From assembly GCA_029862165.1 (NCBI GenBank), contig JAOTXU010000016.1, positions 17,832 through 81,831 of the forward strand: DNA of 64,000 bases, read 5' to 3'. Each line of letters starts with the position of its first letter. Within the stretch, counting starts at the first letter, position 1. The stretch comes from Gammaproteobacteria bacterium (lineage in GTDB: Bacteria > Pseudomonadota > Gammaproteobacteria > Steroidobacterales > JABDKV01). Under the pieces are notes generated by a model that saw only the letters and a program-made list of their open reading frames with translations, was not told where the DNA came from and did no database searches. The position numbers and the translations under genes were made by a program. Of the stretch, positions 26,945 through 37,200 are shown piece after piece.

Positions 26945-27576
26945 ACAGAACACTAGGATTCTTTCTTGGGAGCGCTGCTGTATTTGCAATGCTGGTCTAC
27001 ATACTGGGCCAACCCGTGCCGTTGGCGCAGCCTGTGAATCGCGATGCCGGTCTGAGAAAGGAGATTTTGGGGACCGAGCCCATTCAGATTCCTGCGCCGA
27101 TTACCAAACCGGTCGCAGCGGCACCACAACCCGCAAAACCTGTATTGCCGACGATACCCGACAAGCAGGAGCCTGAACCTGTACCCGTAACACCGGCGCC
27201 GGCCACGGTCGATGAACCAGACGAAAATGCGCTGGCCGAAATATTCCTGGCCCAAACCAAGGCGCCGCAACCAGAACAAAGTAGCGTGCCCGCTGTGCCG
27301 GATACTGCCGCTGCCATCGACAATAGTGCAATAGCAGCCGGACCCGTGGACGAGCTTGAGTGGTATCCCGTCTGGGACCCGTTCCACAGCGAGCTATCGG
27401 CCAATGCCTTCGCGCGACGATTGGAACGTGTAACAGGTCTGGACTATCGCGTTATCAAGACCAGTGCTACCAATTATCGCGTTGCTGTGGGCTATACCTC
27501 GGAAGAACAACGTGCAGTTAACGTTACCATGATCGAGGAAGCCACAGGCCTGACTATTTCCGGTGGCAGTCATTGA
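26941..27576 (+). CDS. Single-TM protein with a SPOR-like C-terminal domain (envelope operon gene 6)
   Basis: 211 residues from ATG 26941, which overlaps the previous stop (an in-frame ATG at 26779 lies inside gene 5 and is rejected). An N-terminal helix (LGFFLGSAAVFAMLVYILG) is followed by a long Pro/Ala/Glu-rich linker and about 65 C-terminal residues resembling a SPOR fold: PFHSELSANAFARRLERVTG, YRVIKTSATNYRVAVGY, EEQRAVNVTMIEEATG. SPOR domains bind glycan strands lacking stem peptides, which fits the lytic transglycosylase encoded next. Confidence 0.78.
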   Translation: MNRTLGFFLGSAAVFAMLVYILGQPVPLAQPVNRDAGLRKEILGTEPIQIPAPITKPVAAAPQPAKPVLPTIPDKQEPEPVPVTPAPATVDEPDENALAEIFLAQTKAPQPEQSSVPAVPDTAAAIDNSAIAAGPVDELEWYPVWDPFHSELSANAFARRLERVTGLDYRVIKTSATNYRVAVGYTSEEQRAVNVTMIEEATGLTISGGSH

Positions 27577-28343
27577 ATAACTCAGGCACGGTTGTAACAG
27601 TCCTGCTATTGCTGGCGGGCGCAACACAGGCGTCGGATACTGCCTGGAAGCATTATTCCATTGCCGAGGCCAGTTTGGCGCCGGCCTTAAGTTTTCCACA
27701 TCAGCCTTGTTTCAAAAGTGCGGCGATTGCATATGATGTGCCCCTGACCTTGTTACTGGCAGTGGCACGTGGAGAAAGCGATTTCGACGTGAAGGCTCGT
27801 TCCCATGCGAATGCACACGGTCTTATGCAGATATTATGGCCGACGACCGCAAATCACCTGGGTATTTACCGGCTCTCACAACTCTACGAGCCCTGTACCA
27901 ACATAGATGCCGGAGCCCGATATCTGAGAGAAATGCTCAATCGTTATGACGGTAACGTGCATTTGGCTTTGGCCGCCTACAACTACGGGCCACATCGCAT
28001 CAGCCAGAATCGCCGGATCCCGGATGGTGCCGCCTGGTATAGCGCCTACATCCACCGGCACCTTGATTATGTGTTGGGCCGAGGACCCTCGGCGTTGCCC
28101 TCTGATGCACCACGCGACTACAGGGTTGAGGCGAAGATGGCACTGATTACTTTTTCGGCACCATATCGCGCGCAGGCCTTTGTCGATCAGATTCAGGCCG
28201 CGGAACCGACGTTGCGACTGGAATGGTTTCGCGAAGAAGCAGGACGCTTTCGCGTAATGCTGCTTTACAATGGCCGTGATGAGCTAAGACGCAGCCAGGC
28301 AATGTTGCGTAATGCAGGATTCCGCAGCAAAAGAAAAGGCTGA
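27573..28343 (+). CDS. Periplasmic lytic transglycosylase, SLT family, with SPOR-like tail (envelope operon gene 7)
   Basis: 256 residues. A signal peptide (ends about ATQA) precedes an SLT domain: ARGESDF with catalytic Glu68, AHGLMQILWPTTA, a region binding glycan NIDAGARYLREML, and HLALAAYNYGP. The C-terminal 70 residues (ITFSAPYRAQAFVDQI... FRVMLLYNGRDELRRSQAML) again look SPOR-like. It cleaves peptidoglycan glycan strands, giving 1,6-anhydro ends. The start is TTG 27573, overlapping the previous stop, so translation is coupled. Last gene of the operon. Confidence 0.88.
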   Translation: MNNSGTVVTVLLLLAGATQASDTAWKHYSIAEASLAPALSFPHQPCFKSAAIAYDVPLTLLLAVARGESDFDVKARSHANAHGLMQILWPTTANHLGIYRLSQLYEPCTNIDAGARYLREMLNRYDGNVHLALAAYNYGPHRISQNRRIPDGAAWYSAYIHRHLDYVLGRGPSALPSDAPRDYRVEAKMALITFSAPYRAQAFVDQIQAAEPTLRLEWFREEAGRFRVMLLYNGRDELRRSQAMLRNAGFRSKRKG

Positions 28344-28419
28344 TCCTTGGGTGAAATGACCCGATGCTGTCGCTAGGGCGCCAGTCCGCCTGGTCCTGGC
28401 TATTCCGTTGAGGGATGTC

Positions 28420-28683
28420 CTAGTGGACGCTCTGAACGGCGCTTTCTATGGCAGGTATTTCGTCGAGTGATTGTAGTCTACGCGCGTCTTCCAGCAATGC
28501 GCGATGATCTTCCGGCGATACATTGGTGCTCAGCAGCCAGCCACCGTCAGGTCGGCGGATTGCCCACACATGCTGATGTTCGCAATAAAACTCATCTTTG
28601 CCGGACAGCTGCGCCTTGCGCTGGTTTTGGAAACATTCCCCACATATCAGCGCTCTTGGCGGCGCATTTGTTTCGTTCTTCAT
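28420..28683 (-). CDS. Small zinc-ribbon-like protein of unknown function
   Basis: About 87 residues. The pattern CGECFQNQ...FYCEHQH gives three Cys plus two His in a likely metal site, followed by VWAIRRPDGGWLLS and an acidic helix. No named family is recognised. Chosen start ATG 28683 has GGAG five bases upstream; GTG 28686 is possible. Convergent with the envelope operon and divergent from the glycosylase gene. Confidence 0.62.
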   Translation of the reverse strand: MKNETNAPPRALICGECFQNQRKAQLSGKDEFYCEHQHVWAIRRPDGGWLLSTNVSPEDHRALLEDARRLQSLDEIPAIESAVQSVH

Positions 28684-28737
28684 CACCGCTCCACGTATTT
28701 GTTCTTAGTCGGGCGAACACAATATATATTGGTGCGA

Positions 28738-28752
28738 GCCTAATTATTAGGC
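28738..28752. promoter_or_regulatory. Perfect palindrome in a divergent promoter region
   Basis: GCCTAAT-T-ATTAGGC, a 7-1-7 inverted repeat, lies between the divergent zinc-ribbon and glycosylase genes beside an AT-rich TATATATT. Position and symmetry fit an operator, but the regulator is unknown. Confidence 0.45.
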
Positions 28753-28797
28753 GCTAGTGTAGAGCATCTGCGCAAAATCGCAATGGGAACTTAACAA

Positions 28798-29685
28798 GTG
28801 CCCGAATTACCTGACATAACCCTGTACATCGAGGCGCTTCACAAACGGATACGTGGCGCATCTTTGACCAACGTGAACCTGCGCAGCCCATTCTTTTTGC
28901 GCTCCGTGAAGCCGGATTTGAGCGAATTAACCGGTAGCGTGGTTGATGACATAAAACGAATGGGTAAACGCATCGCCATTGGAATGGATACCGGCCAGTG
29001 GCTGGTTATCCATCTGATGATTGCGGGGCGTTTGCAGTGGTACAGCGAGAGACCGGGTCGCGGTGGACGCAATGTCCTCGCCGACTTTGTATTTGACACA
29101 GGTTGTTTGCGCGTGACAGAAGCTGGCACAAAAAAGCGCGCTTCTTTGCACGTAGTTGCGGCGGCAAATCTTGCCGATCATAACCCGGGTGGTCTGGAAA
29201 TAATCGAGGCTGACCTGGACCAGTTTCGATCACGGTTGCAGTTGCGCAACCACACATTGAGGCGCGCGTTGACAGACCCACGCCTTTTTAGCGGTATTGG
29301 AAATGCTTATTCCGATGAGATTCTGCATGCTGCCGGGTTGTCGCCATTGGCAATGACGCAAGGCCTGGATGAACAGTCGATCCAACGCTTGTTCGACGCC
29401 GTCCGTAACGTGCTGACTTCCTGGACTGATCGCTTGCGAATCAAAACTGGGACTGGATTTCCCACACGGGTCACGGCATTCAGAGAAGGAATGGCGGTGC
29501 ACGGCCGGTTTGGTCAACCCTGTCCGGTCTGTCAAACCAGCGTGCAACGTATTCGTTATGTCAGTAACGAGACTAACTATTGTCCGCGGTGTCAGACGGG
29601 CGGGAAAATTCTTGCGGACCGTTCTTTGTCGCGGCTCCTGAAAAAAGATTGGCCTCGCACGATTGAGGAATTGGAGGGCCTTTGA
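28798..29685 (+). CDS. Fpg/Nei-family DNA glycosylase
   Basis: 295 residues. The N-terminus PELPDI places the catalytic proline and glutamate directly after the start. SGIGNAYSDEILHAAGLSP contains the helix-two-turn-helix, and the C-terminal zinc finger is CPVC...CPRC. Family role: base-excision repair of oxidised bases with AP-lyase activity. The sequence RLFSGIGNAYSDE and a lysine (RMGKRIAIGMDTG) fit the Nei/Fpg fold, but Fpg and Nei specificity cannot be separated here. The usual QGRTY-type end of the zinc finger is replaced by a longer tail. GTG start. Confidence 0.9.
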   Translation: MPELPDITLYIEALHKRIRGASLTNVNLRSPFFLRSVKPDLSELTGSVVDDIKRMGKRIAIGMDTGQWLVIHLMIAGRLQWYSERPGRGGRNVLADFVFDTGCLRVTEAGTKKRASLHVVAAANLADHNPGGLEIIEADLDQFRSRLQLRNHTLRRALTDPRLFSGIGNAYSDEILHAAGLSPLAMTQGLDEQSIQRLFDAVRNVLTSWTDRLRIKTGTGFPTRVTAFREGMAVHGRFGQPCPVCQTSVQRIRYVSNETNYCPRCQTGGKILADRSLSRLLKKDWPRTIEELEGL

Positions 29686-29810
29686 TCGGATTAAGTCCGA
29701 TGCGGCGAACACTTCCAGCCCGATGGGGCACTTATGGTCAAACGCCGCATTGACGGGCTCGGGTGATGCTAAAATTGGAACACAAGAGATTACAATAAAA
29801 AGAGTGGGCA

Positions 29811-30956
29811 ATGAGAGATACACCAGGCCTTCGCATTTCCATATTGATCATGTTTTTGTGGTCAACCGTCGCCGTATCGCAGGATGTATTTGACTCCGAT
29901 GGAGACGGTTACGACGACAATTCCGACAATTGCACGCTGGTCGCAAATGACGCCCAACGCGATACTGATAGCGACTTTAAAGGGAATATGTGTGACGCCG
30001 ATTTCAACAACGATGGGGCGATCAATTTTGCCGACCTGAGGGTCATGGCCGAAAACTTTTTTACCACAAATGAGCACGCTGACCTCGATGGCAGCGGTCT
30101 GGTAAATTTCGTCGACTTGCGCCTTATGGCGGACATGTTCTTTCTTGCCCCGGGTCCGACCGGGGCTGACCCCGACCAGCCACCTTGCGATTGTTATTTT
30201 TCCAATGACTGCAACGACGGTAATCCCGGTACGCAGTTGTTTTGTGATTTCGGCCCTGGTTCGTTCTTCACGGAGGACGTCTGCGCCTGGCGTGATATAA
30301 AACCAAACGGTGTCTTTGGCGCGGGTTGTTCGATCGAGTCCGATCTAACCACCGGTGCCTGGGTGCCGAGTATCTGTGATGGCATTTGCACGCCAGAGGG
30401 CGGTGGCTCGTCCGTTGGGCTGGAAGATACTGCGCTGATTGCCCAGACGATTGAGTATTGGGGCGCAGCCATGATCGATCCATCGGCAGGCGGTGGTGGT
30501 CCTGTCGACGCAAAGATTGCAGCGCAGGCGACGGCGGTGCAGTTCAATGCAGCCAACGCTCCCATGGTGCTGGGGCGTCACGCCGCTGATGCGTTGGCGA
30601 TGGCGGCAGGTGAATCATTTCACGACTATTTCTGTCATTGGGAAGGTCATCCCGAAGATGGCAATCCGCCGGTAGTCGATCTGGCAGGCGACACGTGCCG
30701 CATCACCTCGGGTCGGTTGACCATTCAGGCACTGGTGAGTGAAATTCAGACTCCGGGCAGCGCGGCGGCAATCATGGCGGGTATCGTAGATGCCTGTCCG
30801 AATTGGCGGAGAATGTTTAGCACCCAATGTACTGCGGGCCCGGGCGCATTGAATTGCGCTATCGAATTCATTGAGGCACAGGCATATTTTCTGCGTACGC
30901 CGCGGATCTCGCCAGCGACGGTCCCGAGTCTGATCGACGAGTTACTAGGCAACTAA
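29811..30956 (+). CDS. Secreted protein with TSP3 and dockerin-like calcium repeats
   Basis: 381 residues with a signal peptide (LIMFLWSTVAVS). The mature N-terminus has a thrombospondin type 3 repeat (DSDGDGYDDNSDNC), then two dockerin-like EF-hand units (DFNNDGAINFADLRVMAENF and DLDGSGLVNFVDLRLMADMF), each with Asp/Asn at calcium positions. The remaining 270 residues are cysteine-rich at first and then helical, with no domain recognised. It is exported and probably extracellular; partner unknown. ATG 29811. Followed by a strong terminator, so monocistronic. Confidence 0.82.
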   Translation: MRDTPGLRISILIMFLWSTVAVSQDVFDSDGDGYDDNSDNCTLVANDAQRDTDSDFKGNMCDADFNNDGAINFADLRVMAENFFTTNEHADLDGSGLVNFVDLRLMADMFFLAPGPTGADPDQPPCDCYFSNDCNDGNPGTQLFCDFGPGSFFTEDVCAWRDIKPNGVFGAGCSIESDLTTGAWVPSICDGICTPEGGGSSVGLEDTALIAQTIEYWGAAMIDPSAGGGGPVDAKIAAQATAVQFNAANAPMVLGRHAADALAMAAGESFHDYFCHWEGHPEDGNPPVVDLAGDTCRITSGRLTIQALVSEIQTPGSAAAIMAGIVDACPNWRRMFSTQCTAGPGALNCAIEFIEAQAYFLRTPRISPATVPSLIDELLGN

Positions 30957-30988
30957 TTTGCGCTGACCGGCGCACGCATTGACTAAAT

Positions 30989-31015
30989 AGGCCGGCGTAT
31001 TGCCGGCCTTTTTTT
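30989..31015 (+). terminator. Rho-independent terminator
   Basis: An 8-bp stem (AGGCCGGC / GCCGGCCT), five-base loop GTATT and seven T residues. It lies 33 bases after the TSP3/dockerin-like gene and separates it from recC. Confidence 0.93.
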
Positions 31016-31090
31016 GCGTGGACGGCGTTGGGGCTCGGTCAAAGCCGGTTTCGGCACGAGCACGAGTGTATCGGTTAGACTGACGCTGAC

Positions 31091-34000
31091 GTGCTGAAAG
31101 TTCTGCAGAGCAATCGACTGGAAACCCTCGCCTCGCATCTCAGCAGGGCGGTGTCTACTGCAGACCCCCTCGAAGCCGAAACAGTTATCGTTCCGAATCC
31201 AGGTGTAGCGCGCTGGCTTTGGCTCTACCTCGCAAAAGAACACGGTATCAGCGCCAATCTCGACTGCGTGTTGCCGGGCAGTTTTATCTGGCGTGTCTTT
31301 CACCGCCTGTTACCAGGCGTACCGGAGCATTCTCCGCACGAACCAGCCGTCATGACCTGGCGTCTGCACCGGCTCTTGCGTTCGGTACGCGGCGATCCTG
31401 CGTTTTGTCAGCTTTTGAACTGGCGCGACACGAAAGATGACCGTCGACGTTTTGAATTGGCACAGCGGCTGGCGACATTATTCGATCAATACATTGTCTA
31501 TAGACCGGACTGGATTGAACAATGGCGCGACGATGGTCAACCGGGCTGGCAACAAGAACTCTGGCGTCGTCTTGCACAGGAAACGCCGGAACCAGACTGG
31601 ATGAGTTTGCGCCGCCGACTGGACGGACTGGATTCGGAAGCGGTAACTGCCGTCATGCCGGACAGAGTGAGTCTGCTCGGGATCCCGTTGCTGTCGCCGG
31701 GCTATCTGGAAGTGATGACCTGGCTTAGCTCGCATATCGACGTTCAACTTTTCTTATCAAATCCCTGTCGTGAGCATTGGGCGCATATCGTTCCGGAACG
31801 GGCATTTGGACGCGTTGCCGGCATTGCAGACGAAAAGGCACTTTATATAGAGAGTGGTAACGCGTTGTTGGCTTCCTGGGGTGGTCAGGGAAGGGATCTA
31901 CTCGATCTCGTTGAGGAAATTGAATCCGGTGTCACTCAGACCTCGTTTGAATCCCCCGGCGAGGACACGTTACTGCACGCGGTACAAACACAGATTCTGG
32001 AGTTACGTAACCCGGGCGTGGACGGCCAGGCCACAGCAAGCCTCCAGCCTGGTGATCGCTCGATTCAGATTCACGTCTGTCACGGCATAACGCGTGAGCT
32101 GGAAGTGTTGCACGACCAGTTGCTGGCGCTATTTGATAATAACGATACGCTCAGTGCCTCCGACGTTATTGTTATGACACCGGATATTGATGCTTACTCG
32201 CCGTTCATCGATGCGGTGTTCGCGACGCCCAATCAGATTCCATTTCACATCGCCGACATCAGTTCACGGCGTGGCATGCCCTTGATCGAGACTTTCATGG
32301 GTCTGTTCGATCTGCCACAGGCTCGCTTTGATGCAACTCACGTATTCTCGGTTTTGGAGTTGCCGGCAGTACATCGACGTTTCGGTATCGCCGAGAGCGA
32401 TCTGCCCCAGGTTCAAGACTGGGTGCGAGAGACGGGTGTTCGTTGGGGGTTGGACGCAGGCAGTCGCGCCGAGTATGGGCGCGACGATGCGGGGTTACAT
32501 AGCTGGCGCCGTGGGCTGGATCGTCTGTTACTCGGTTTTGCGTTGCCGGGCGAAAACATCGGGACTTTTGCAGGTGTGTTGCCACACGACAACATAGAGG
32601 GGTCGGCAGCACTGAATCTCGGCGGGTTGGCGGAGTTTGTGTCACGGCTGAAAATGTTTTCGTCGGCGTTGCAGGAGTTACGCACCGCAAGTGAGTGGGC
32701 TGATTGGTTGCACGAGCAACTCGATGTGTTTTTTCATGTGTTGGAGGAACAGGAGGGCGAGGCGCAAACACTGCGTGACGCGATCAGCTCGCTCGCGGAG
32801 TACGCCGAACTGGGCGGCCACACCGAGGCGATTGATATCAAGCTCGTGGTTGACTGGGTGACTACACGACTGGATTCCCGTGCCTCGACACGCGGATTTC
32901 TGGGCCATGGCGTGACATTCTGTGGGATTGTGCCCATGCGCAGCGTTCCGTTTCCTGTCGTCTGTTTGATCGGACTCAATGACGATACGTTTCCACGTAT
33001 CGAGCGACCAGCGGGTTTTGATTTGATCGCGAAGAAACCTCGGCGCGGCGATCGATCACGCCGTGACGACGACCGGCAGGCTTTCTTGGAATGCCTGCTC
33101 AATGCGCGCGACGTCTTTTACATGAGCTATGTGGGTCGTGGAATCAGAGATGATGCTTCGATACCACCATCGGTAGTTGTCAGCGAAATGGTGGACTACT
33201 GCAATCGTTCATTTGTTTCGGTTGATCGGAAACCGGTCGGTGACGGATTGATCACGTTGCACCGCGTGCAGGCTTTTAGCCCAGTTTATTTCGATGGCAG
33301 TGATCCGTCGCTTTTTACCTATTCGGACATCGTCGCAACACCATCCGATCGGCAAACGCGGCCAAGCAACTTTCTCAGCGACATCCTGGAATGCGACGAT
33401 GTTGACTTGTGGCCTGTCAGCCTCGATGCACTGATTCGCTTCTTCAAAAATCCTGCGAAGAGTCTAATGTCAGATCGACTGGGGATTTCCTATGCCGGCG
33501 ACGCTGATCCCGTCGACACACACGATCCTGTTTTTCTCAATAAGCTCGAGCAATGGAATCTGGGCGAGTGGATGTTGCGATTGCGTGAGGCCGGTCGTGG
33601 TCGTGATGAAGTACTGGAAATGGCGCGCAACAGTCGTTATGCGCCCAGCGGACCGGCCGGCGCTTTGACGTTGGGCAAGCTAATGGAGCGAGTCAATATT
33701 ATCCACGCCGGCTTGTCCGCTTTTCGACCGCAAGACGAACCGCATGCGGTCACTATTGACTTTCGCAAGGAGAACATACCGTTGACTGGCCGTTTGGGTG
33801 AGTTGCATGAGTCGGGACAGTACTTGTGGCGGTTTGGCAAGACGCGTGCACATGACCGCGTGGCATTGTGGATCAGGCACCTTGTGTTAAACGTCGCTCA
33901 ACCAACCCGGATCGACCGGACATCTTATTGGTACGCAGAGGATGGCACATTGAAACTGCCTCCATTACGCGATGCTGGTAGTTACCTGACCGATCTCGTG

Positions 34001-34270
34001 CAACTGTACGAACGCGGCATGAAAGAGGGTCTGCCATTTTTTTCGGAATCGTCATGGGTGTATGTCAGTGAATTGGCAGAGAAGGCCGATGCAATAAAGG
34101 CGTTGGAGGAAGCAAAAAAGAAATATCACAGTACACGTCACATTTATAGTCACGGCGATAATTCCAACCCATACATCAACCGGGTTTTTTCCAATGGTGT
34201 CGACTGGGATCATTTTGGCGAACTCGCTATGCGCGTCTATGGACCGCTGAACGAACACCTCCAGTCATGA
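31091..34270 (+). CDS. recC: Exodeoxyribonuclease V subunit gamma (RecC)
   Basis: 1059 residues, GTG start. RecC is the inactive-helicase scaffold that splits the duplex and reads the Chi site in RecBCD. Typical features: N-terminal FLVPNPG-like motif (VIVPNPGVARWLWLYLA), the DVIVMTPDIDAYSPFIDAVF region, and CGIVPMRSVPFPVVCLIGLNDDTFPR near the middle, a RecC hallmark. The C-terminal domain is nuclease-like without catalytic residues. The stop overlaps recB (ATGA), and recB overlaps recD (GTGA), giving the order recC-recB-recD. Confidence 0.96.
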   Translation: MLKVLQSNRLETLASHLSRAVSTADPLEAETVIVPNPGVARWLWLYLAKEHGISANLDCVLPGSFIWRVFHRLLPGVPEHSPHEPAVMTWRLHRLLRSVRGDPAFCQLLNWRDTKDDRRRFELAQRLATLFDQYIVYRPDWIEQWRDDGQPGWQQELWRRLAQETPEPDWMSLRRRLDGLDSEAVTAVMPDRVSLLGIPLLSPGYLEVMTWLSSHIDVQLFLSNPCREHWAHIVPERAFGRVAGIADEKALYIESGNALLASWGGQGRDLLDLVEEIESGVTQTSFESPGEDTLLHAVQTQILELRNPGVDGQATASLQPGDRSIQIHVCHGITRELEVLHDQLLALFDNNDTLSASDVIVMTPDIDAYSPFIDAVFATPNQIPFHIADISSRRGMPLIETFMGLFDLPQARFDATHVFSVLELPAVHRRFGIAESDLPQVQDWVRETGVRWGLDAGSRAEYGRDDAGLHSWRRGLDRLLLGFALPGENIGTFAGVLPHDNIEGSAALNLGGLAEFVSRLKMFSSALQELRTASEWADWLHEQLDVFFHVLEEQEGEAQTLRDAISSLAEYAELGGHTEAIDIKLVVDWVTTRLDSRASTRGFLGHGVTFCGIVPMRSVPFPVVCLIGLNDDTFPRIERPAGFDLIAKKPRRGDRSRRDDDRQAFLECLLNARDVFYMSYVGRGIRDDASIPPSVVVSEMVDYCNRSFVSVDRKPVGDGLITLHRVQAFSPVYFDGSDPSLFTYSDIVATPSDRQTRPSNFLSDILECDDVDLWPVSLDALIRFFKNPAKSLMSDRLGISYAGDADPVDTHDPVFLNKLEQWNLGEWMLRLREAGRGRDEVLEMARNSRYAPSGPAGALTLGKLMERVNIIHAGLSAFRPQDEPHAVTIDFRKENIPLTGRLGELHESGQYLWRFGKTRAHDRVALWIRHLVLNVAQPTRIDRTSYWYAEDGTLKLPPLRDAGSYLTDLVQLYERGMKEGLPFFSESSWVYVSELAEKADAIKALEEAKKKYHSTRHIYSHGDNSNPYINRVFSNGVDWDHFGELAMRVYGPLNEHLQS

Positions 34271-37200
34271 ACGATCATCGCGACTATCGGCAATTAGACG
34301 CACTCACGGTGCCACTGCGTGGAGTCAACCTGGTTGAGGCAAACGCAGGTACAGGTAAAACCTACAATATCGTTTCGCTTTACTTACGGTTGTTGTTGGA
34401 AAGTGCGATTACCGTCGATCAAATTCTCGTCGTCAGTTTTACGGACGCGGCAACGGCCGAACTAAAGGAACGAGTGCGTGGTCGTCTGCGCCGCATGCAG
34501 ACAGTATTTGAGACAGGTGAGGGTGAAGCAGAAGAACTGGAATTGTATGCTTCCTGCCCAAACCGGGAAACTGCTTTGCGCCAGATAGTGCGGGCACTCC
34601 AGTCATTCGATCAGGCCGCGATTTATACGATTCACGGATTTTGCCAACGGCTGCTGTCGGATGCTGCGTTTGAGGCTGGGTTATCTTCAAAAACCGACCT
34701 CATTACAGACGATGATGCGATTCGTCGTCAGCTGGTCGACGATTTCTGGCATGCAGAAACCACCCAAGGCTCGCCGATTTGGCTAAGCTACCTGTTGCGT
34801 AATACCAGTCCGGAACGACTATACAAGCAGCTCGCACCGTATTTCAGTCGCCCGTTGCTACATAGGATTGCTGCGTCCGAAGCGGGCATCGGGGTCGATG
34901 CCGAGACTTCTTTTGCTGTGCTCTATCAACAAGCACAAAAGGATTGGCCGGGTTATCGCGACGAGCTATACGAGCTGTTGCATAACAAAAGCCTGAAAAA
35001 AAATATATACAGCGACAAGTTGATCAAAGAAGACTTTCGCGCTGCCGATGAGTGGTCGGCGTCAGGCGAGATTCGCTTGGACCAGCTGCAGAAATTGGCA
35101 AGACTGGGCTCAAGAAAAGTTGAGAGCAGCGTCAAAAAAGGATTTGACCCAGTCACTCATCGATACCTCGATCAATTTCAGGAACTGTTGACTTTGGCTC
35201 AACAACTCTCGTCGGAGTTTTCACGCCGTTTGGCGGCGATGCGTGAACGCCTGCTTGCCTATGCCGACAAGGAATTGCCACGTCGAAAACGTGAAATGAG
35301 GGTCCGGCATTTTGACGATCTTTTGCGTGAGCTTTATGTGGTATTGCAGACCGGGCAGGCCAAAGCTTTGCGTCAGGCGGTAAGAGAGCAGTATTCCGCC
35401 GCTCTAATCGACGAGTTTCAGGATACCGATCCGCTGCAGTTTTCGATTTTTGATTATCTTTTTTGCCAAGACGATGTGCCTGTGTTCTTTGTTGGCGACC
35501 CCAAGCAAGCTATTTATGCTTTCCGTGGTGCTGATGTCTACGCTTATCTGGACGCGCGACGTCACGCCACACGGGGGCATCGACTTGAGCTGAATTATCG
35601 TTCGACGCCGGCTTTGGTTGAAAGCATTAACCATTTGTTTGAGCGTCCGGTCAATCCATTCGTTATTGACGCGATCGACTTTCATCAGTCGGCGGCGGCA
35701 AAAGACCTGTCCGGTTTGCACATAGACGACAAAGTCCAGCCAGCGATGCAATGGTGGCAGGTCTCGTCACATGAAGGCAAAGCACCAAACAGACGCGATG
35801 TCGAGAGCAGCGTTGCCGAATCGGTGGCGACAGAAATTACAGCGTTGCTGCAATTGATACAAGAAGACCGAGTCACGAAGTCTGGCGGCGACACGCTGCA
35901 GGCGAAGGATATAGCCGTTTTGGTGAATTATCACAATCAGGGACGGCTGGTGAAGGATGCGCTGGAAAAACGCGGTATCGGCTGCATGCAGTGGACAGAT
36001 GAAAACGTTTTTCAAAGTTTCGAGGCGGAGGAACTCTATCAGGTTTTGAGCGCGGTTATCGAACCGGCCAATCACCGGATGGTGCGTGGGGCTTTAACAA
36101 CTGAAGTGCTTGGTTATGACGCCCAAGGCATCGATGTTCTCGGCCGTGACGACAATCTGTGGCAGGAATTGTTAGACCGTTTTGCCAGCTACCTTGAGTT
36201 ATGGCGTCACCACGGTTTTGCCCGCATGTTGCGCCGCCTGATGAGGGACTTTGGCGTGGAACACAGATTGCTGGGTCTTGTGCGCGGACAGCGACGCCTC
36301 AGCAATATCTTACACCTGGCGGACCTGTTACAGCGTGAATCCAGTCGCCGCCACGGGCGGCCCCACGAAGTTCTCATCTGGATGCGTGAACAGCACAAGA
36401 TTGACCGCCCTACCGATCAGGCGATGTTGTTGCGACTGGAAAGCGACGAAAACCTCGTGACCATCATGACTGTGCATGTGAGCAAAGGCTTGCAGTTTCC
36501 GGTCGTATTTTGCCCCTATTTGTGGTCAGCATTTTCTGCCCGAGAACTCGACGTAGCCACATTTCATGACGAGCACAATCGACCTTGTCTCGATCTGGGC
36601 AGCGAGAGAATAAACGCTCACTTGCAGCAGGAGAAAGTAGAGCGTCTGGCGGAGCAAGTGCGTCTGACCTATGTTGCCCTAACGCGCGCACAACTGGCTT
36701 GTTACGGTGTGTGGGGGTTGTTGCCTGGTTCCGATCGCTCCGGTCTCAACTGGTTGTTGCATCGGGCCGGGCCGCCACCGGTGGACGTCGCTCGCTTGAA
36801 GCGACCCACAGATGACCATGAGATAGCGTCTAGTCTTGCCACATTGGCCAGTGATAGCGTCACGGTAAAAGACATGCCAGCGTCATCGCCGCGGATGTTG
36901 ATAAAAGCAGACAGTGGCCGCAGCAAGCTTGAGCCGAGGGCGTTGCAACACGAAATACCACGAGGCTGGCGGGTTTCCAGCTTCAGTGCCTTAACCCGTC
37001 ATGTAGTTGAGGAACCGCGGGATTACGATGCCGGAAAGGGTGTCGATGTGTCAGCTGACGTGGAGCCCGAAGGAATCTTCGCCTTTCCGCGCGGCGCGCG
37101 AGCCGGCAGATGTATGCATGCCTTGTTCGAAAACATCGCATTTGACGCGACACAATCTGAGATCCTGCCGGTTGCGCAGCAGGTTCTAAGAGAACATGGC

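Noticed and set aside
22585..28343. Zorya-type anti-phage system
   Set aside because: The ExbB/MotA-like and one-TM proteins recall ZorA/ZorB, but no ZorC, ZorD helicase or ZorE nuclease is present; the partners are lipoproteins and a transglycosylase.
29230..29823. Long minus-strand frame across the Fpg/Nei gene
   Set aside because: It is the antisense shadow of a well-supported gene; its residues show no family features.
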